From Symbiodinium natans (lineage: Eukaryota > Sar > Dinophyceae > Suessiales > Symbiodiniaceae), in the NCBI GenBank assembly GCA_905221605.1, contig CAJNDS010002359.1, positions 375,001-439,000 of the forward strand: DNA of 64,000 nucleotides, read 5' to 3'. The translations under genes were made by a program, and so were the position numbers. The notes beneath the pieces were generated by a model. The model was given only the letters and a program-made list of their open reading frames with translations. It ran no database searches and had not been told where the DNA came from. Positions 32,866 to 43,099 of the stretch are shown piece by piece. How positions within the stretch are numbered: the stretch's first letter is position 1; every line of letters starts with the position of its first letter.

Positions 32866-33048
32866 ATGAACCATTGGCACTCTTGCACAGACCGGGAGTT
32901 GAGTTGCATTGCAAAATATTGCAAACATGTTGCGAACATGTTGCGCAAGGTGCCTGACTCCAATTCCACCGATCCCTTCACACTTGAAGTTCTTCGGGGT
33001 TTGGACAGCGGCTACCGGCTCAAGTTCGACTTGGAAGCTGCGGCCTGA
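32866..33048 (+). CDS. Possible terminal exon
   Basis: ATG-started 60-codon frame. The last 30 residues (DPFTLEVLRGLDSGYRLKFD) are convincing, and an AAG|GTGCCT junction at about 32949 suggests that the upstream part may be separate. The minus strand carries a 119-codon frame over the same region with a plausible sequence. A GCTGCAAAT triple repeat lies just downstream (33066-33095). Confidence 0.3.
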   Translation: MNHWHSCTDRELSCIAKYCKHVANMLRKVPDSNSTDPFTLEVLRGLDSGYRLKFDLEAAA

Positions 33049-33552
33049 GCACGCGAACTCACGCGGTGCTGATGCTGCAAATGCTGCAAATGCTGCAAGC
33101 TGGCCTGTCAAAAGGATCCCGGCGACCCTCCTGCAGCCCCTTCGACCAAGTGGATCTGCCATGCGAGGTGGGTTGAACTCTCTGCATGCAGTGACGCTTT
33201 CGCTGCATTTGGCCAGGCTTTACAACGACGGTAGGCCTGATGCCATCAAATGCCATGACTTGTCCATATTCGATGGCGTTAGCGCGTGTGCAGGCAGTGT
33301 GACTGCAGATGTGGCATGCCGGATCCGGACTGCCTCCCGGCTGCATTTCTTACTTTTCGTTGCCTTCACGAAAGGGCCACATTGGCTAAGGTTTCTATCC
33401 CAACCTTCCGGTCAGAAATTGCGGACGCGGAGAGGCGAGAGGAGACTGAATCGGCCTGCTGCACATGAGTTCAATTTGCGCAGAGGTGTGCTCCAGAATG
33501 GGACGCTGCACCACGCCTGAAGTCACACACTTATTCAGAAGCTGCTAGTTGC

Positions 33553-33948
33553 TCAGTTCATTGCATGTCCGCCGCCGTCTTCAGAGATGAGATGCCCAGG
33601 CTTCATCAGGCTTGTCCGATGCCACGGAGATTTACCTGTCCGAGCCGCGCAAGACCTGGAAGTTGTGGGAGTCGGCGTGGTAAACGAATTTAGGCATGTT
33701 AGATTTGTGCACCAATCATTTTGATGAGGTGCACCCAGCTGTTTCTTCCAGGAAGCACGGATCTGGTCGGCTCCTTTCCACAACTGTTGTCTTGTGATGT
33801 TAGAAGCGATGGCGGATGCAATCTCCAGGCTGGCTTCATGGGTACGGAGGACGAATACCGAAATGTTCCTGCCTGAGGTGAAGACACAAACTGGCCACCA
33901 CTCAGCTGTTGGTTCACAGTGTAGACTGTAGACCCAGTCGCACCCCAA
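33553..33948 (-). CDS. Candidate exon, unknown protein
   Basis: Minus-strand frame of 131 codons starting at TTG. Residues 1-80 look clearly coding (VFTSGRNISVFVLRTHEASL, then SNITRQQLWKGADQIRASWK). After about 33700 a different frame looks better (MPKFVYHADSHNFQVLRGSD) and runs into G|GTAAAT at about 33632, a good donor. Either an unseen intron or an indel lies between the two parts. Confidence 0.4.
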   Translation of the reverse strand: MGCDWVYSLHCEPTAEWWPVCVFTSGRNISVFVLRTHEASLEIASAIASNITRQQLWKGADQIRASWKKQLGAPHQNDWCTNLTCLNSFTTPTPTTSRSCAARTGKSPWHRTSLMKPGHLISEDGGGHAMN

Positions 33949-35040
33949 TCTATCTTGGATGTGTCATTGCTTTCTTCTGCTTCTCACTGAGGGTTGATGG
34001 CTAGCCCACTTAGCCACTGACATGGAGAGCAAATCTTGCAAATCAAGATTCTGAGTGCAGAACTTAGGTGAGTGGAGGTGGCTGTCCCACGTGTCCCTTC
34101 GAGCCGGGAAACTTGCACGCCCTTCAAAGTTGTTGCTTTTGCTTGCTGCCTTTTGTTTTACACCCTGACAGGGCTGCCAGGCCCCAGCAACGACACAGCA
34201 ATGTCCATGAAGAGACGTGAGAGTTTGCTGTGGAGGCCTACTGTCGGGTAATGTCGATTTTGCGGCCCTGTGGTCTGCAGATATCTGCTGAGCCTGAGGG
34301 CCCTTCTGGTTTGCTGCCCTATTTTGTTCCGTGGTCCGTGGTCCCTTCAACCTGATCTCCTCAGCTCCTGTGGATTCACGCGCGGCTCAGCACTGGGAGA
34401 CACGAAGGGTGTGCGTCCATCAATCCGGCTTTGGCATGTGGCTCCAAGGGCACACAAGAGGGGAGGCTAGGAGGGAGACAAGAAAGAAGATAAGACGGGG
34501 ACACATCCACCGATCCGGTACTGGTTCCACACAGGGTATAGAGAAAAAGCGGAACCGGCAGCGCTTGGAGACAAACGCCGATCCAAATGCAAAGGGTGGG
34601 GGCATGCGCAACGCTAGGAAGGTGCCAGAGTGAAAGAAGAAGATGAGCACATCGACATGCGGCAACTGCTAAACACGCAAAGGAAGAAGAGCTTGGGGAT
34701 ACGTGGAACATCCAACTTGCAGCTTTGGTTGTCGCACATATCTTCGTATTATTGCATGAGCCCTTGATTATCAGCAGGCGAAGACCTCGAAATGCTGCAG
34801 TTAATGTAATTAATTTGCAGCATGTGTGGAGCTGACATGCTGTGATTTGCAGTGTTTGGAGCTGTTGAACACACCCCCCCCCCCCCCCCCCGCCGGCCCC
34901 GTCCTCCAGAGGCCCTTGCAAAGAATAGGAAGGCTGTGCAGGACGGCGTGTGATCAGGTACGGAGGGAGTGCATCCTTGAGTGAACAATGCGACGATAAC
35001 GGACAATGCTTCCAGGAGCTGCTCTCTCACCTTCTGTTGA
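33949..35040. other. No supported gene; purine tracts and C17 run
   Basis: A GA-rich stretch around 34460-34640 makes long Arg/Lys/Gly-rich frames on the plus strand. A C homopolymer of about 17 lies at 34875-34891. No coding exon is supported. Confidence 0.35.
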
Positions 35041-35289
35041 ACATTTTTCGAAAGTTGTGTTCGATGGCCCAGCTGAGGGCATGGCTGACTTGTTTTTTTT
35101 GGACCATTGGAAGGAGTACATGTGCAGATACAAGGCTGGCCAGCCTTGCGACATCTTGGCATTGGCGCCCGGAGCTAGGCAACGGTTCGAAGTCGGCGCG
35201 AAGTTGGCCAGGCCGAGGGCTTCATTGATGCCCGCTTGGTCAAGAAATTGGACGACTATCTGGAAGGCCGTGGGAAGTCAGCAGCGAGT
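35041..35289 (+). pseudogene. Frameshifted coding remnant
   Basis: The plus-strand frame is strongly protein-like (VFDGPAEGMADLFFLDHWKE, then CDILALAPGARQRFEVGAKL) until about 35210, after which a frame shifted by one base carries on with EGFIDARLVKKLDDYLEGRG and ends in a stop. No intron fits the junction, so an indel (real decay or sequencing error) is likely. No family recognised. Confidence 0.4.
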
Positions 35290-37065
35290 TAGGGGTTCGA
35301 GACGGTTCGAGAATGGAAGTTCACATTTGTTCATGGTGCTATGCAGTTCTAATACAACTGCTATACAATTTTAGGGAGCTGTGGCCGCTTAAGCCGCTTG
35401 TGATTTTGACAGGAGCCGGCGAGTTGTTTGACACCACCCAGAGAGGTTTCTATACGTTGCAGGCCTTGTCCTTTTGCAAGTTCTTGAGTTAGTTAAGTTC
35501 TTGCTTGTTCTGACGCGCTTTTCCAAGTGCATGCGTACACGTCAGGGGGGAGCTGCGAATGCCAGCAATGCTTACAGAGTGGTGGTTGTGAAGTTGGGAA
35601 GCAGGCCCGCTTGTAAGGTGAAGTGTGCATTGATTGCATTAGCAATGGCCGGAGTTCATAAAGTTTTTGTTGTTGGCACAATTTCTTCCCGAGGCTAGTG
35701 TACATTCCCAAGGAGAGCGGCCCTGCTGATGCGCGCACATTCACGGGGGTTGCATGAGGGAACTCAGCACAAGCGACGGCGCTGTTAGTTGACACCTCAA
35801 CAAAAATCCTGCTGGGCGCCAGCAATGCTTGGTGGTTGTGAAGTTGGGAAGAGTTGGTACGCAGATGGCAAACTAGCCAACTAGCCTACTCCTAAGCCAT
35901 GGCTCTGCGTCGTGAATCGGACCAGCAGATCCGAGCACCCCTGTAGGATGTTCACCTTCGTAAGGCCTTTGAATGCCGGAACATGGTGGATCCAGCTATG
36001 CTGTTTCTTTTGTCAGCTCTGTTGAGCGGAACTCCATCGACTCTACAAGCCTAGCCGGTACAGCGTTCTGCCGCGATCTGCCGCGCCAGCTATGAAAAGG
36101 TCGCAGCCGGATCAGCTGTCCCGTGGCTGGGGTGGAAAAAACAGAAGGCTTTTGCTTCGCCCGCCCTAACCGGCACGCTGCCCGGCCTCAGGCCATGCGC
36201 AAGTTTTTTACGTACGTGCTTTGCCCTGCCTGGGATGGCATCGCACCCCCATGGCCCAGAGCAGGTACTGCCGTTGAGGGAGGCATTGCACTACGTGCCG
36301 CAAAGCAAGACTTTTGTGGGGGAAGCCGGTTAGCTGAAAAGAACACATGCGTACCAATGTAAAGCGTTTGTGTGTTCCTAAGTTTACTGGGACATAAGGT
36401 TCGCGTCCGCGCGCGAGGGGGCTTCCCCCTTAAAGAAGACAACGAAACGAAAGAGGGAAGAGAGCAAGAGAGAGAGAGATGTGGGTGCGCGTCCGCGTGC
36501 GAGGTGCTTCCCCGTTAAGGAAAAGACGGGGGAGAGCGAGAGAGAGACGTGAGAGAGAGAGAGAGAGACGTGAGAATGTCAAGTGTTCTATTCGAGTGGC
36601 CGAACCCTCCACACAAGGCCTCATCCAGCGACGTCGCCAACTTTTGTAGGATGGTGTAGGACTGTAGGAAGGCGAGGTTTGTTTTCCATTTCATGTCATC
36701 CTAGTTCATCCTTGTGGGCACCGCCCTGCCTTTTGTAGTCAAGCAACTGCTTAGAAAACTGGGATGCTGTTGTTGTTCGGGAGAATCCGAGCGCTTGGCG
36801 AGGAGCCCGTTCCCTCACGGTCTTGAGGTTGCAGAGTACAAGCTGGACATCAATCAGGCGAGGTCACAGAGTGGCAGAAGTTTGCCGCGTACGCAGCAAA
36901 GTCGAACACTCCGTTAGTAGAGCACGTGCAGTCAGAAGGACTGTGGCAATGTTGCCTGTGGCAACAAAGAGATCATTGAGGCATCGGGTCGAGTCATGAT
37001 TTTCAGGACAAGCTTTCGCTTAGGAATGTTTACTCGAGTAAATTACCGCTGGATGCACTTTGAAG
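35290..37065. other. Mostly non-coding; short direct repeats
   Basis: A 32-bp segment around GTGGTTGTGAAGTTGGGAAG occurs at 35580-35603 and again at 35830-35852. A short frame at 36835-36915 (EVAEYKLDINQARSQSG) may be an exon. Otherwise nothing is supported. Confidence 0.3.
36394..36580. repeat. Two diverged copies of a GC motif plus (GA)n tracts
   Basis: GCGTCCGCGCGCGAGGGGGC (about 36400) and GCGTCCGCGTGCGAGGTGC (about 36490), each followed by CTTCCCC and TTAA, then GA-rich tracts of GAGAGA. The period is about 87 bp. Confidence 0.75.
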
Positions 37066-37697
37066 GTCGTCAAAGCTGGAGCACCAGACCGAAGCAACAG
37101 ACAGGCCGAACTGTTCTCCAGCGGGTGGCAGGTTGCTGATGAGAGACGCATCGACAGCCTTGTCCCAGGTCTTGATGGTCAGAGCTTTGGCTCCAAGTGG
37201 GCCCAATTCCTAAGTTCTGCGGCAAGCGCAGCGAAGAGGGATCAATCATCCGCTCGATCACTGCAGGTTTCAGAAGCAACACTTCTCTTACGGCAATGTG
37301 ATCTCCGCTTTGTCAGAGGCAGACTCCATGCTGAGACTGTGTGTGTAGTCACCGTATTCGTCCAGTGACCTGCAATGTTTTGTATGAGTGGATGTTCCAC
37401 ATGGCATGTGATGGAAAACGAGTTAGTTTTATGTATCCCTTTCAGTGATTGCATGCTTTGTTTGTCTCTCAGAGCTCCACGGATGTGATCGTGCAACTGG
37501 ACAAGGTCGCGTCACTCTGCCCGTTTTGCCAGAGGTGTATTCTCAATATTGTGACAGAATGAGGAACTGTTAGTAGTATAGCTTTCTTGGACATTGGTGG
37601 GCAGGAGAAGTACCACTTTCCTATCAGTGGCCCATATGAAGCACAATTGGATGCAGACAGCCTGGCGAGTGCTGTTGTCCATGGAGCCCTTTCATTG
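37066..37697 (+). CDS. Partial multi-exon gene, unknown
   Basis: Three phase-0 exons: 37066-37338 (91 codons, ending RFVRGRLHAET before GTGTGT), 37473-37505 (SSTDVIVQLDK before GTCGCG) and 37605-37697 (EKYHFPISGPYEAQLDADSL, then ASAVVHGALSL before GTGTAG). Joining exons 2 and 3 gives VQLDKEKYHFPISGPYEAQL, which faintly resembles the C-terminal strand and helix of thioredoxin-like domains (K-x-P-x-x-G-x-x-x-x-x-x-L). No catalytic CxxC is present in these exons. A CPFC in the same frame lies beyond the chosen donor. Candidate later exons are at 39358 and 39716. Confidence 0.45.
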
Positions 37698-38769
37698 GTG
37701 TAGAGTCTTGTGGCCCTGCTCTTTGGATTGCCAGATCGGTATCAAGTTCCAGCAGTCGTCCCCTACTCAAAGCAAGAAGGCCGCGGCCTGATGATAGGAT
37801 AAGAAAGGCTCCTCACCTGTGTGTGTGGATGTGTGGACTGGTGGACCTGAACTCGTGTGAAGTTGCGCAGATTCAACGCCTTCTGCTGGAGACACCTCTG
37901 GAGCTGTCGGTTGGCTTCCACACCAGCGCGCGTCTCAATGTGCCCACTTGAGGTGGCTCTTGAGGTGGCTCGGCCTCCCTTGTTAGCGCAGGCATCGTTC
38001 AGGATGTACCTCCAGGCACGATCGGATGTTGCTGCTCCTTTCCACTTCGCCAATGTTCGCCAATGACCGAAGTGCGAATCTTGAGGCCTGAACCCTGATG
38101 GGGACTTGCACCCCAAAGCAGCTTTCGACAACGCTGTCACGATCGCCTCGCACATTTGGTACGTTGCTGACCTTAGCTCTGTGCACGATTCCTGCATTCA
38201 TGTCGCATCCACTGTCGGGTGGCTTTGCGAATTCTCTGCAGGGCCAAGGCATGCCAAGGCCCAAGGCCCTCTTTACTTTCGGGAAGCAGAAGAGTGGTGG
38301 CGAACCTGACCTGACCCCTAACCCGAACCACTCCTCCCAGATGGGGTTATGGAACCTCCCTTCCTGGGATAGTCCAACCAGAACCCGAACCCCAGCAAAA
38401 AATGAGGGGTAGGCCCGAACCGGAACCCCAACCTCACCAGACCCCACCCGTCTTTTTTGAAGCAAGAGGGATGAGCCCGAATCCGCCTCCCCTCGTCACT
38501 GTCGGGCTTCGCAGGTTCTTCCTGAGCGTTGGCCTGCTAGACTGTTGGGGGAAGGACGGGGGCCCGTGAAAAATGGAAGGTAAGCCAGATCCCGAACTGG
38601 AACCCTCCCCGAACCCCCCCCTCCGCGTCACCACTTCTCCGCGGAAAAAACAACCACCAACCAGAACCGGAACCCATCCATGCCAAGACGGACGGGTCCT
38701 GCACTCCCGAACTCCTGAACCCGAACCCGAACTGCGGGTTCGGGTGTAGGTGGGGCACTTGTGGGGCAC
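37698..38769. other. Probable intronic or intergenic DNA
   Basis: A minus-strand frame at 37763-38197 (144 codons) and a plus-strand frame at 38106-38309 both look partly coding, and neither has clean splice sites. The stretch 38285-38760 is a degenerate CCCGAACC/GGAACCC repeat. Confidence 0.3.
38285..38748. repeat. Degenerate (CCCGAA)n repeat with hairpin
   Basis: Many copies of CCCGAACC, CCGGAACCC and related hexamer-based units. CCCGAACCC (38720-38728) and GGGTTCGGG (38736-38744) form a perfect 9-bp stem with a 7-nt loop. Confidence 0.75.
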
Positions 38770-39108
38770 TTATTGCTTCAGGGTACGACTGTGGACTCCA
38801 CCATGCTGGACATGTACAGCTGGGAGTGGCCGACGTCCTGAACTGCGCGCTTTCAATTGCAGAGTGTTCGTGAAAGTAACTCCATGCACTGGAACTTGAA
38901 AACGCTCACCGTCGACTTCGCAAAGCGCCAGGGTTGACGTGATGGGCTTGGGTGCCATCCAAGAGTCCTCTTCCTTGGCCTTCGTCTTCAACACATCACT
39001 GCCACCTGGCATCATGAGCATTTTGCTTGCCAAATTGCATCTCCAGGTCAAGTGGCATCCTGAGATGTCGTGAGAAGGGAGGTATGCCAATTGTCCTTTG
39101 ATATTCAA
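38770..39108 (-). CDS. Candidate exon, unknown protein
   Basis: Minus-strand frame of 112 codons with consistent protein-like composition (KGQLAYLPSHDISGCHLTWR, then TSTLALCEVDGERFQVPVHG). The alternating hydrophobic pattern suggests beta strands. No ATG is certain and no family is recognised. Confidence 0.4.
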   Translation of the reverse strand: MNIKGQLAYLPSHDISGCHLTWRCNLASKMLMMPGGSDVLKTKAKEEDSWMAPKPITSTLALCEVDGERFQVPVHGVTFTNTLQLKARSSGRRPLPAVHVQHGGVHSRTLKQ

Positions 39109-39357
39109 GCGGAAATCACTGCGCTACAATAGTTCCGGGTTCATTGAGCCAAAGGTTTGCTGATGAGGATAGAGGCAATGGCTGCTCTGAGGCCTCGGAG
39201 GTTTGGCAATGCCACTTGAAGGAAGCTGTGAATGCAAAAGCCCCTGTGCAGAGGCCTATTTGGAGAACGCATCAACGATGAAGTGGGTGAAGGCTACGCA
39301 AAGCTTCGTTGTCTGCCAAGGACTTCTTCCAAATTGTGCTGTTGTTACATCCCCCAG

Positions 39358-39444
39358 GTGGACTCGGACTATGATGGAGTCGCTGACACTTGGCAGGGCT
39401 TGTTCGGCTCGGAGGCGCCAAGCCTCAAAGCATCGACTTCATGA
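39358..39444 (+). CDS. Candidate exon with Asp-rich loop
   Basis: A CCCCCAG acceptor opens VDSDYDGVADTWQGLFG, followed by a stop 29 codons in. D-x-D-x-D-G resembles the calcium-binding loop of EF-hand and thrombospondin type 3 units. The single short copy makes this suggestive only. No clear donor precedes the stop. Confidence 0.35.
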   Translation: MDSDYDGVADTWQGLFGSEAPSLKASTS

Positions 39445-39715
39445 GTATTTCAATGTATTTCATTAACCTTCCAGACACGCCTTCTATGAGTCTTTCACCT
39501 TGTCCTCAAAAAGAAGCGGTTGGCAGCCTCCACTGGCTCCAGTATGCCTCAAAGGTCACATCTGCCAACCTCTGCGATGGCATCCATGATGGGCATGCTG
39601 TTGTCACAGATCAAGGGATTACAGAGGCAACCCTTCCAGCAGGGCTTGGGCTTTCCCATGAGTCCCATGACATCCCATGACATCCCATGACGTTTTGTCA
39701 GACAGTTGTTTACAG

Positions 39716-39808
39716 GCGCTGGCCGCTGCAAAAGAGCAGAACCTGTCTGTGAACCTTCTTCTCCGAGACGTTACGGTGCGTCCCTCGAAATGCCTCAGGC
39801 AGTCTCAG
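39716..39808 (+). CDS. Candidate internal exon, 31 codons
   Basis: TTTACAG acceptor and CAG|GTAGTC donor bracket exactly 93 bp in phase 0 at both ends, encoding ALAAAKEQNLSVNLLLRDVT and a Lys/Arg/Gln-rich end. Its clean boundaries and composition make it one of the better isolated exons in the window. It may belong to the gene at 37066-37697. Confidence 0.5.
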
Positions 39809-40150
39809 GTAGTCTTCTGTCATTGTTCTGATTGCTTCACAAGTTTTCACAAGTTCACAACTTGCGAGTTCAAGTTCACAAACTAGAGCTCGGTGCACCC
39901 GAATGCAGCACTTGCCAGGGTACGCAAGTCTTGAATTTCGAGATTCGACAGGTTCGGCCGTGATGCACATCTGGAGAAGCTGGCATGACACGTCTGTGTT
40001 GGTGCATGTGCGCGTGCGTGTCTCTGGTTTGCAGGGACAGACGCCCCGTGTGGTACTGTATTGCATCTTGAGGGATCGTCAAAGCAAGCCCTACTGTTGG
40101 TTTTAGTTTGCCCTCATGGGGTTTTAAGAGCTGAAGGCTCGAGCTAAGGG

Positions 40151-40305
40151 GGCCCGGCCCTCTTTCACTGCTGCTGTGTTTGGCCCCCAAAACACAAAGT
40201 GAAGGGACCAGCCTCCCTTCACTGCTGCGTTTGGCCCGTCAAAAACATGGTGAAGGGGGCCGGCCTCCCTTCACTGCTGCGTTTGGGCACCAAAAATGGT
40301 GAGAG
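40151..40305. repeat. Three tandem copies of a 52-54 bp unit
   Basis: Each copy contains CTTTCACTGCTG or CCTTCACTGCTG, then GTTTGG and AAAA, then GGTGAAGGG. CACTGCTG occurs at about 40166, 40220 and 40272. Confidence 0.85.
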
Positions 40306-40420
40306 GGGGTAGGCCCAGAGGTCGGCCTCATGGGCAGGCCTGCCGGTTGGCCTCCGGGTACTACCAATACGTAGGCCTATGCGCAGACCTAGTGGTGTCT
40401 GTGCGTGTCTCTCATTGTCT

Positions 40421-40563
40421 CTGTGTGTGTGTGTGTGTGTGTGTTTTTGGTGTGTGTGTGTGTGTGTCACCCACGCGCGTGTGTGTGTGTGTGTGCGCGC
40501 GCGTGGGTGTGTGTGTGTGTGTGCGCGCGCGCGCGTGGGTGTGTGTGTGTGTGTGTGTTTTTG
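40421..40563. repeat. Alternating (GT)n and (GC)n tracts
   Basis: Long alternating purine-pyrimidine tracts: (TG)n blocks interrupted by CACCCACGCGCG and three GCGCGCG blocks. This is a sequence class known to favour Z-DNA. Confidence 0.9.
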
Positions 40564-40639
40564 TTTTTTGTTGTTCCCCACCTTCGGTGTGGGGTTGTTA
40601 GATTTTAAACTCAACTCTTCTCCTCGCCCGGAACTCTTC

Positions 40640-41000
40640 TCCTCGCCCGGTCTACTCCTAGAGACTCCCTGGAGCCCGTGCCCAAACTCAGAGACTTTCA
40701 GACTTTCTGAAGTGCCCAACCAAAGACTTCTGGCGTGTTCTGGAGTGCCCAACCCCAGAGACTCGTGGGTGCCCAACCCGAGAGTCTCCCTTGATTCCCA
40801 ACCCCTGAAATCCCAACCCGGAGTCTGGAGTGCCCCAACCCCAGAGACTCCCTGGAGTGCCCAACGTCACAGACTCCCTGAAGTGTCCAGAAAATTCTGG
40901 GTTCCACCCCAGAGTCTCCCTGGAGTGCCCAACTGCAGAGGCTCCCTGGAGTGCCCAGCCAACCCCAGAGACTCCGTGGAGTGCCAAATCCGAAGGTGGG
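40640..41000. repeat. Degenerate 26-30 bp minisatellite
   Basis: About twelve variants of a unit containing GGAGTGCCCAACCCCAGAGA and CTCCCT. The unit is open on the plus strand and yields artificial Pro/Ser-rich frames. Related sequence occurs at 49240-49690 and, inverted, at 50040-50180. Confidence 0.8.
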
Positions 41001-41025
41001 GATGTTCGAAGTAAGAAAATTGTCT

Positions 41026-41252
41026 GTGTCTGTGTGTCTGTGTGTCTGTGTGTCTGTGTGTCTGCGTGTCTGCGTGTCTGTGTGTCTGTGTGTCTGTGTG
41101 TCTGTGTGTCTGTGTGTCTGTGTGTGTCTGTGTCTCTGTGTGTCTGTCTGTGTGTCTGTGTGTCTGTGTCTCTGTGTGTCTGTGTGTGTGTGTGTGTCTC
41201 AGTGTGTCTTTGCGTGTCTCAGTGTCTGTGTGTCTGTGTCTGTGTCACTCCG
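41026..41252. repeat. (TGTCTGTG)n microsatellite
   Basis: About 225 bp of TGTG and TCTG steps with an 8-bp base unit (GTGTGTCT). The Val/Cys/Leu-rich frames over it are repeat artefacts. Confidence 0.95.
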
Positions 41253-41851
41253 CGTCCAATTTAAGACCATCAAAGGAAACATAGAGGTCTCCGCCACAAT
41301 GGTTGGTCAAAAAAAGGGGGGAACGGGGGGGAGGGCGAGTTAAGCTTTTCGAGCGTGGGACGGCCGCAACGTGCACTGTAAGCGGTTGCAACAAAATCAA
41401 CGTTCTCGCCAAGTTTAGTGATGATGAAGTTGTCTGGGCCACTAGACCATGAGCAAGTTTCAGATGGCTGTTGATACTGTGTTGTGGTGAGTCACTGCGT
41501 TGTTTCATGCTGTTCTGTGGAGGTCGTAAATGCCTGGAAATACAGGTCACCGGTGTGGTGGCCCGATGTCCACACCTTACAGTGGTCTAGTCTGAGCAGC
41601 CTTGAAGGGGTAGCCGTGGCCCTCATCGTGTACAGGATCCGGACAGCTGCTGGGAGGTCAACGACAACATGCTTGCTTCGGACGGTCAGGGGTTGGATCA
41701 GCATTGATGCGGTGATTCGCTATGTGGTGTTTTGCATGTTCAACTCAGCGCTCGAATTTTAACGCTACGCGACCCGCCTCGGCCCGGCCCAGCGCATCCG
41801 CGTGAGCATGGTGATTCCGCAGCGCCCAAGTCGCTGGACCCCAAGCAATAG

Positions 41852-42085
41852 GGTGGGGTTTAGGGTTTAGGGTTTAGGATTGAGGGCTTAGGGCTCAAGG
41901 TTCACGCTTTGGGGTTTAGGGTTTTTTTGGGTTTAGGGTTCAAGAGGGGGGGGTAGGGGGGGAAGGGGGGCACGGGGGAAGGGGGAGGGGGGCAGAGGAG
42001 GGGGGGGGTTTGTTGAAGGTTCGAGGGTTGAGTGCTTCGGGCTTAAGGTTTAAGGTTTAGGGTTTAGGTTCAAGCTTAGACTCTT
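41852..42085. repeat. Interstitial telomere-like (TTTAGGG)n block
   Basis: Three perfect GGGTTTA units at 41857-41878, then degenerate copies (GGGCTTAGGGCTCAAGG and others), a G-rich segment at 41946-42010, and a second set near 42035-42075 (GGTTTAAGGTTTAGGGTTTAGG). The type matches telomeres of plants and many algae. Confidence 0.85.
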
Positions 42086-42174
42086 CGGCTCATGCAATGC
42101 ATCCCCGGCCGTGCTCACACCGGCTCAGCCTTGAAAAACCGCTCACCAATATTCTGTAGTGGCTTGGGCGGGGA

Positions 42175-42236
42175 AAAGGGGAGGGGGCGCGGGGGGGGGG
42201 GGAGGGGGGGAGGGGGTAGCGGGGGGCCCTGCTGGG
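42175..42236. repeat. G-rich tract with G-quadruplex potential
   Basis: Several runs of four to twelve G separated by single A or C residues, including a G12 run at about 42191-42202. Confidence 0.85.
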
Positions 42237-43099
42237 AGGGGCTTCAACTGTCTCTGGTCCTGGCGAACCGTCCGCTTGCGGACCCCGATTTCCTAGGGGG
42301 GGTACCCATTTGAGGCAAATAAAAGTGGACACCTCCGGCCTCGGCGGATTTTCACGTCCCATACGCTGCAGGACGATTGCTCATGCAAGGATGATTGCAG
42401 ATGTATGCCTGGGTCCGGGAGCTGAGTGCTACTTGCGCCAGGAATTCATGCGTGGATAATCTCGGAAAGCAAACTTGCGCAGCAGGTGCTCAGAAGAAGA
42501 CTGTTCCACCGACAACGTCTCCCTACGGAGCTATACCTGCGAATCTTGGCCGCTTACTGACACCTGACTGACAAAGTCCTCATCGAAGTAACATCAAGGT
42601 TTCACTGGTTGGAAGACCACCTGAGGCCTACATGGGTGTAGCGGCCAACATGACTTCGAGGATTCAAGTCAAAGGGTCGCTTCGCTGGCTACCAGAGGCA
42701 TGGACCCAAGGACAGTTGCATGCTGTGTGATGTTTCGTGTACGTGCGTGTGGATGGCGAGCTGCAGTGCCTGCTCGCTGCTAGTCTAAGGATTGGTTGTG
42801 TCCTGGCAGTGCGGTGGCCACTGCCTCTTATTTCGGAGATGGACGCTGGGCTCGTGAAATGGGTCAGTCAAGCTGAGGCTGCCCAAAGGCAGATACCAAT
42901 GCTGCAGTCCGACCAAGTCTGAACATGCTCAAGAGCACGTCGCTTGCTGATGCCTGCGCCAAGGAATTTGTGATTGTGGATGTGCGCGGTACGATCCTGA
43001 CTGCGCCGGGATTGCAGGAAACCCTCAGGCTGGACATAATTTTGATGCTACGCGGCTATGTGACCCTCCTCGGCCTGGGCGATCGGTAGAGGGGTGCAG
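42237..43099. other. No supported gene
   Basis: Short frames only. One 61-codon plus-strand frame (42737-42922) looks partly coding but has no clear boundaries. Confidence 0.3.

Noticed and set aside
37506-37534. CPFCQR glutaredoxin-like motif
   Set aside because: The phase-consistent model places the donor at 37505, so the motif would be intronic. The longer exon ends in a phase that shifts the convincing next exon out of frame.
40296-41343. Several ORFs rich in Val, Cys, Leu or His/Thr over 40.3-41.3 kb
   Set aside because: They are produced by GT, GC and TGTCTGTG repeats and carry no non-repeat sequence of note.
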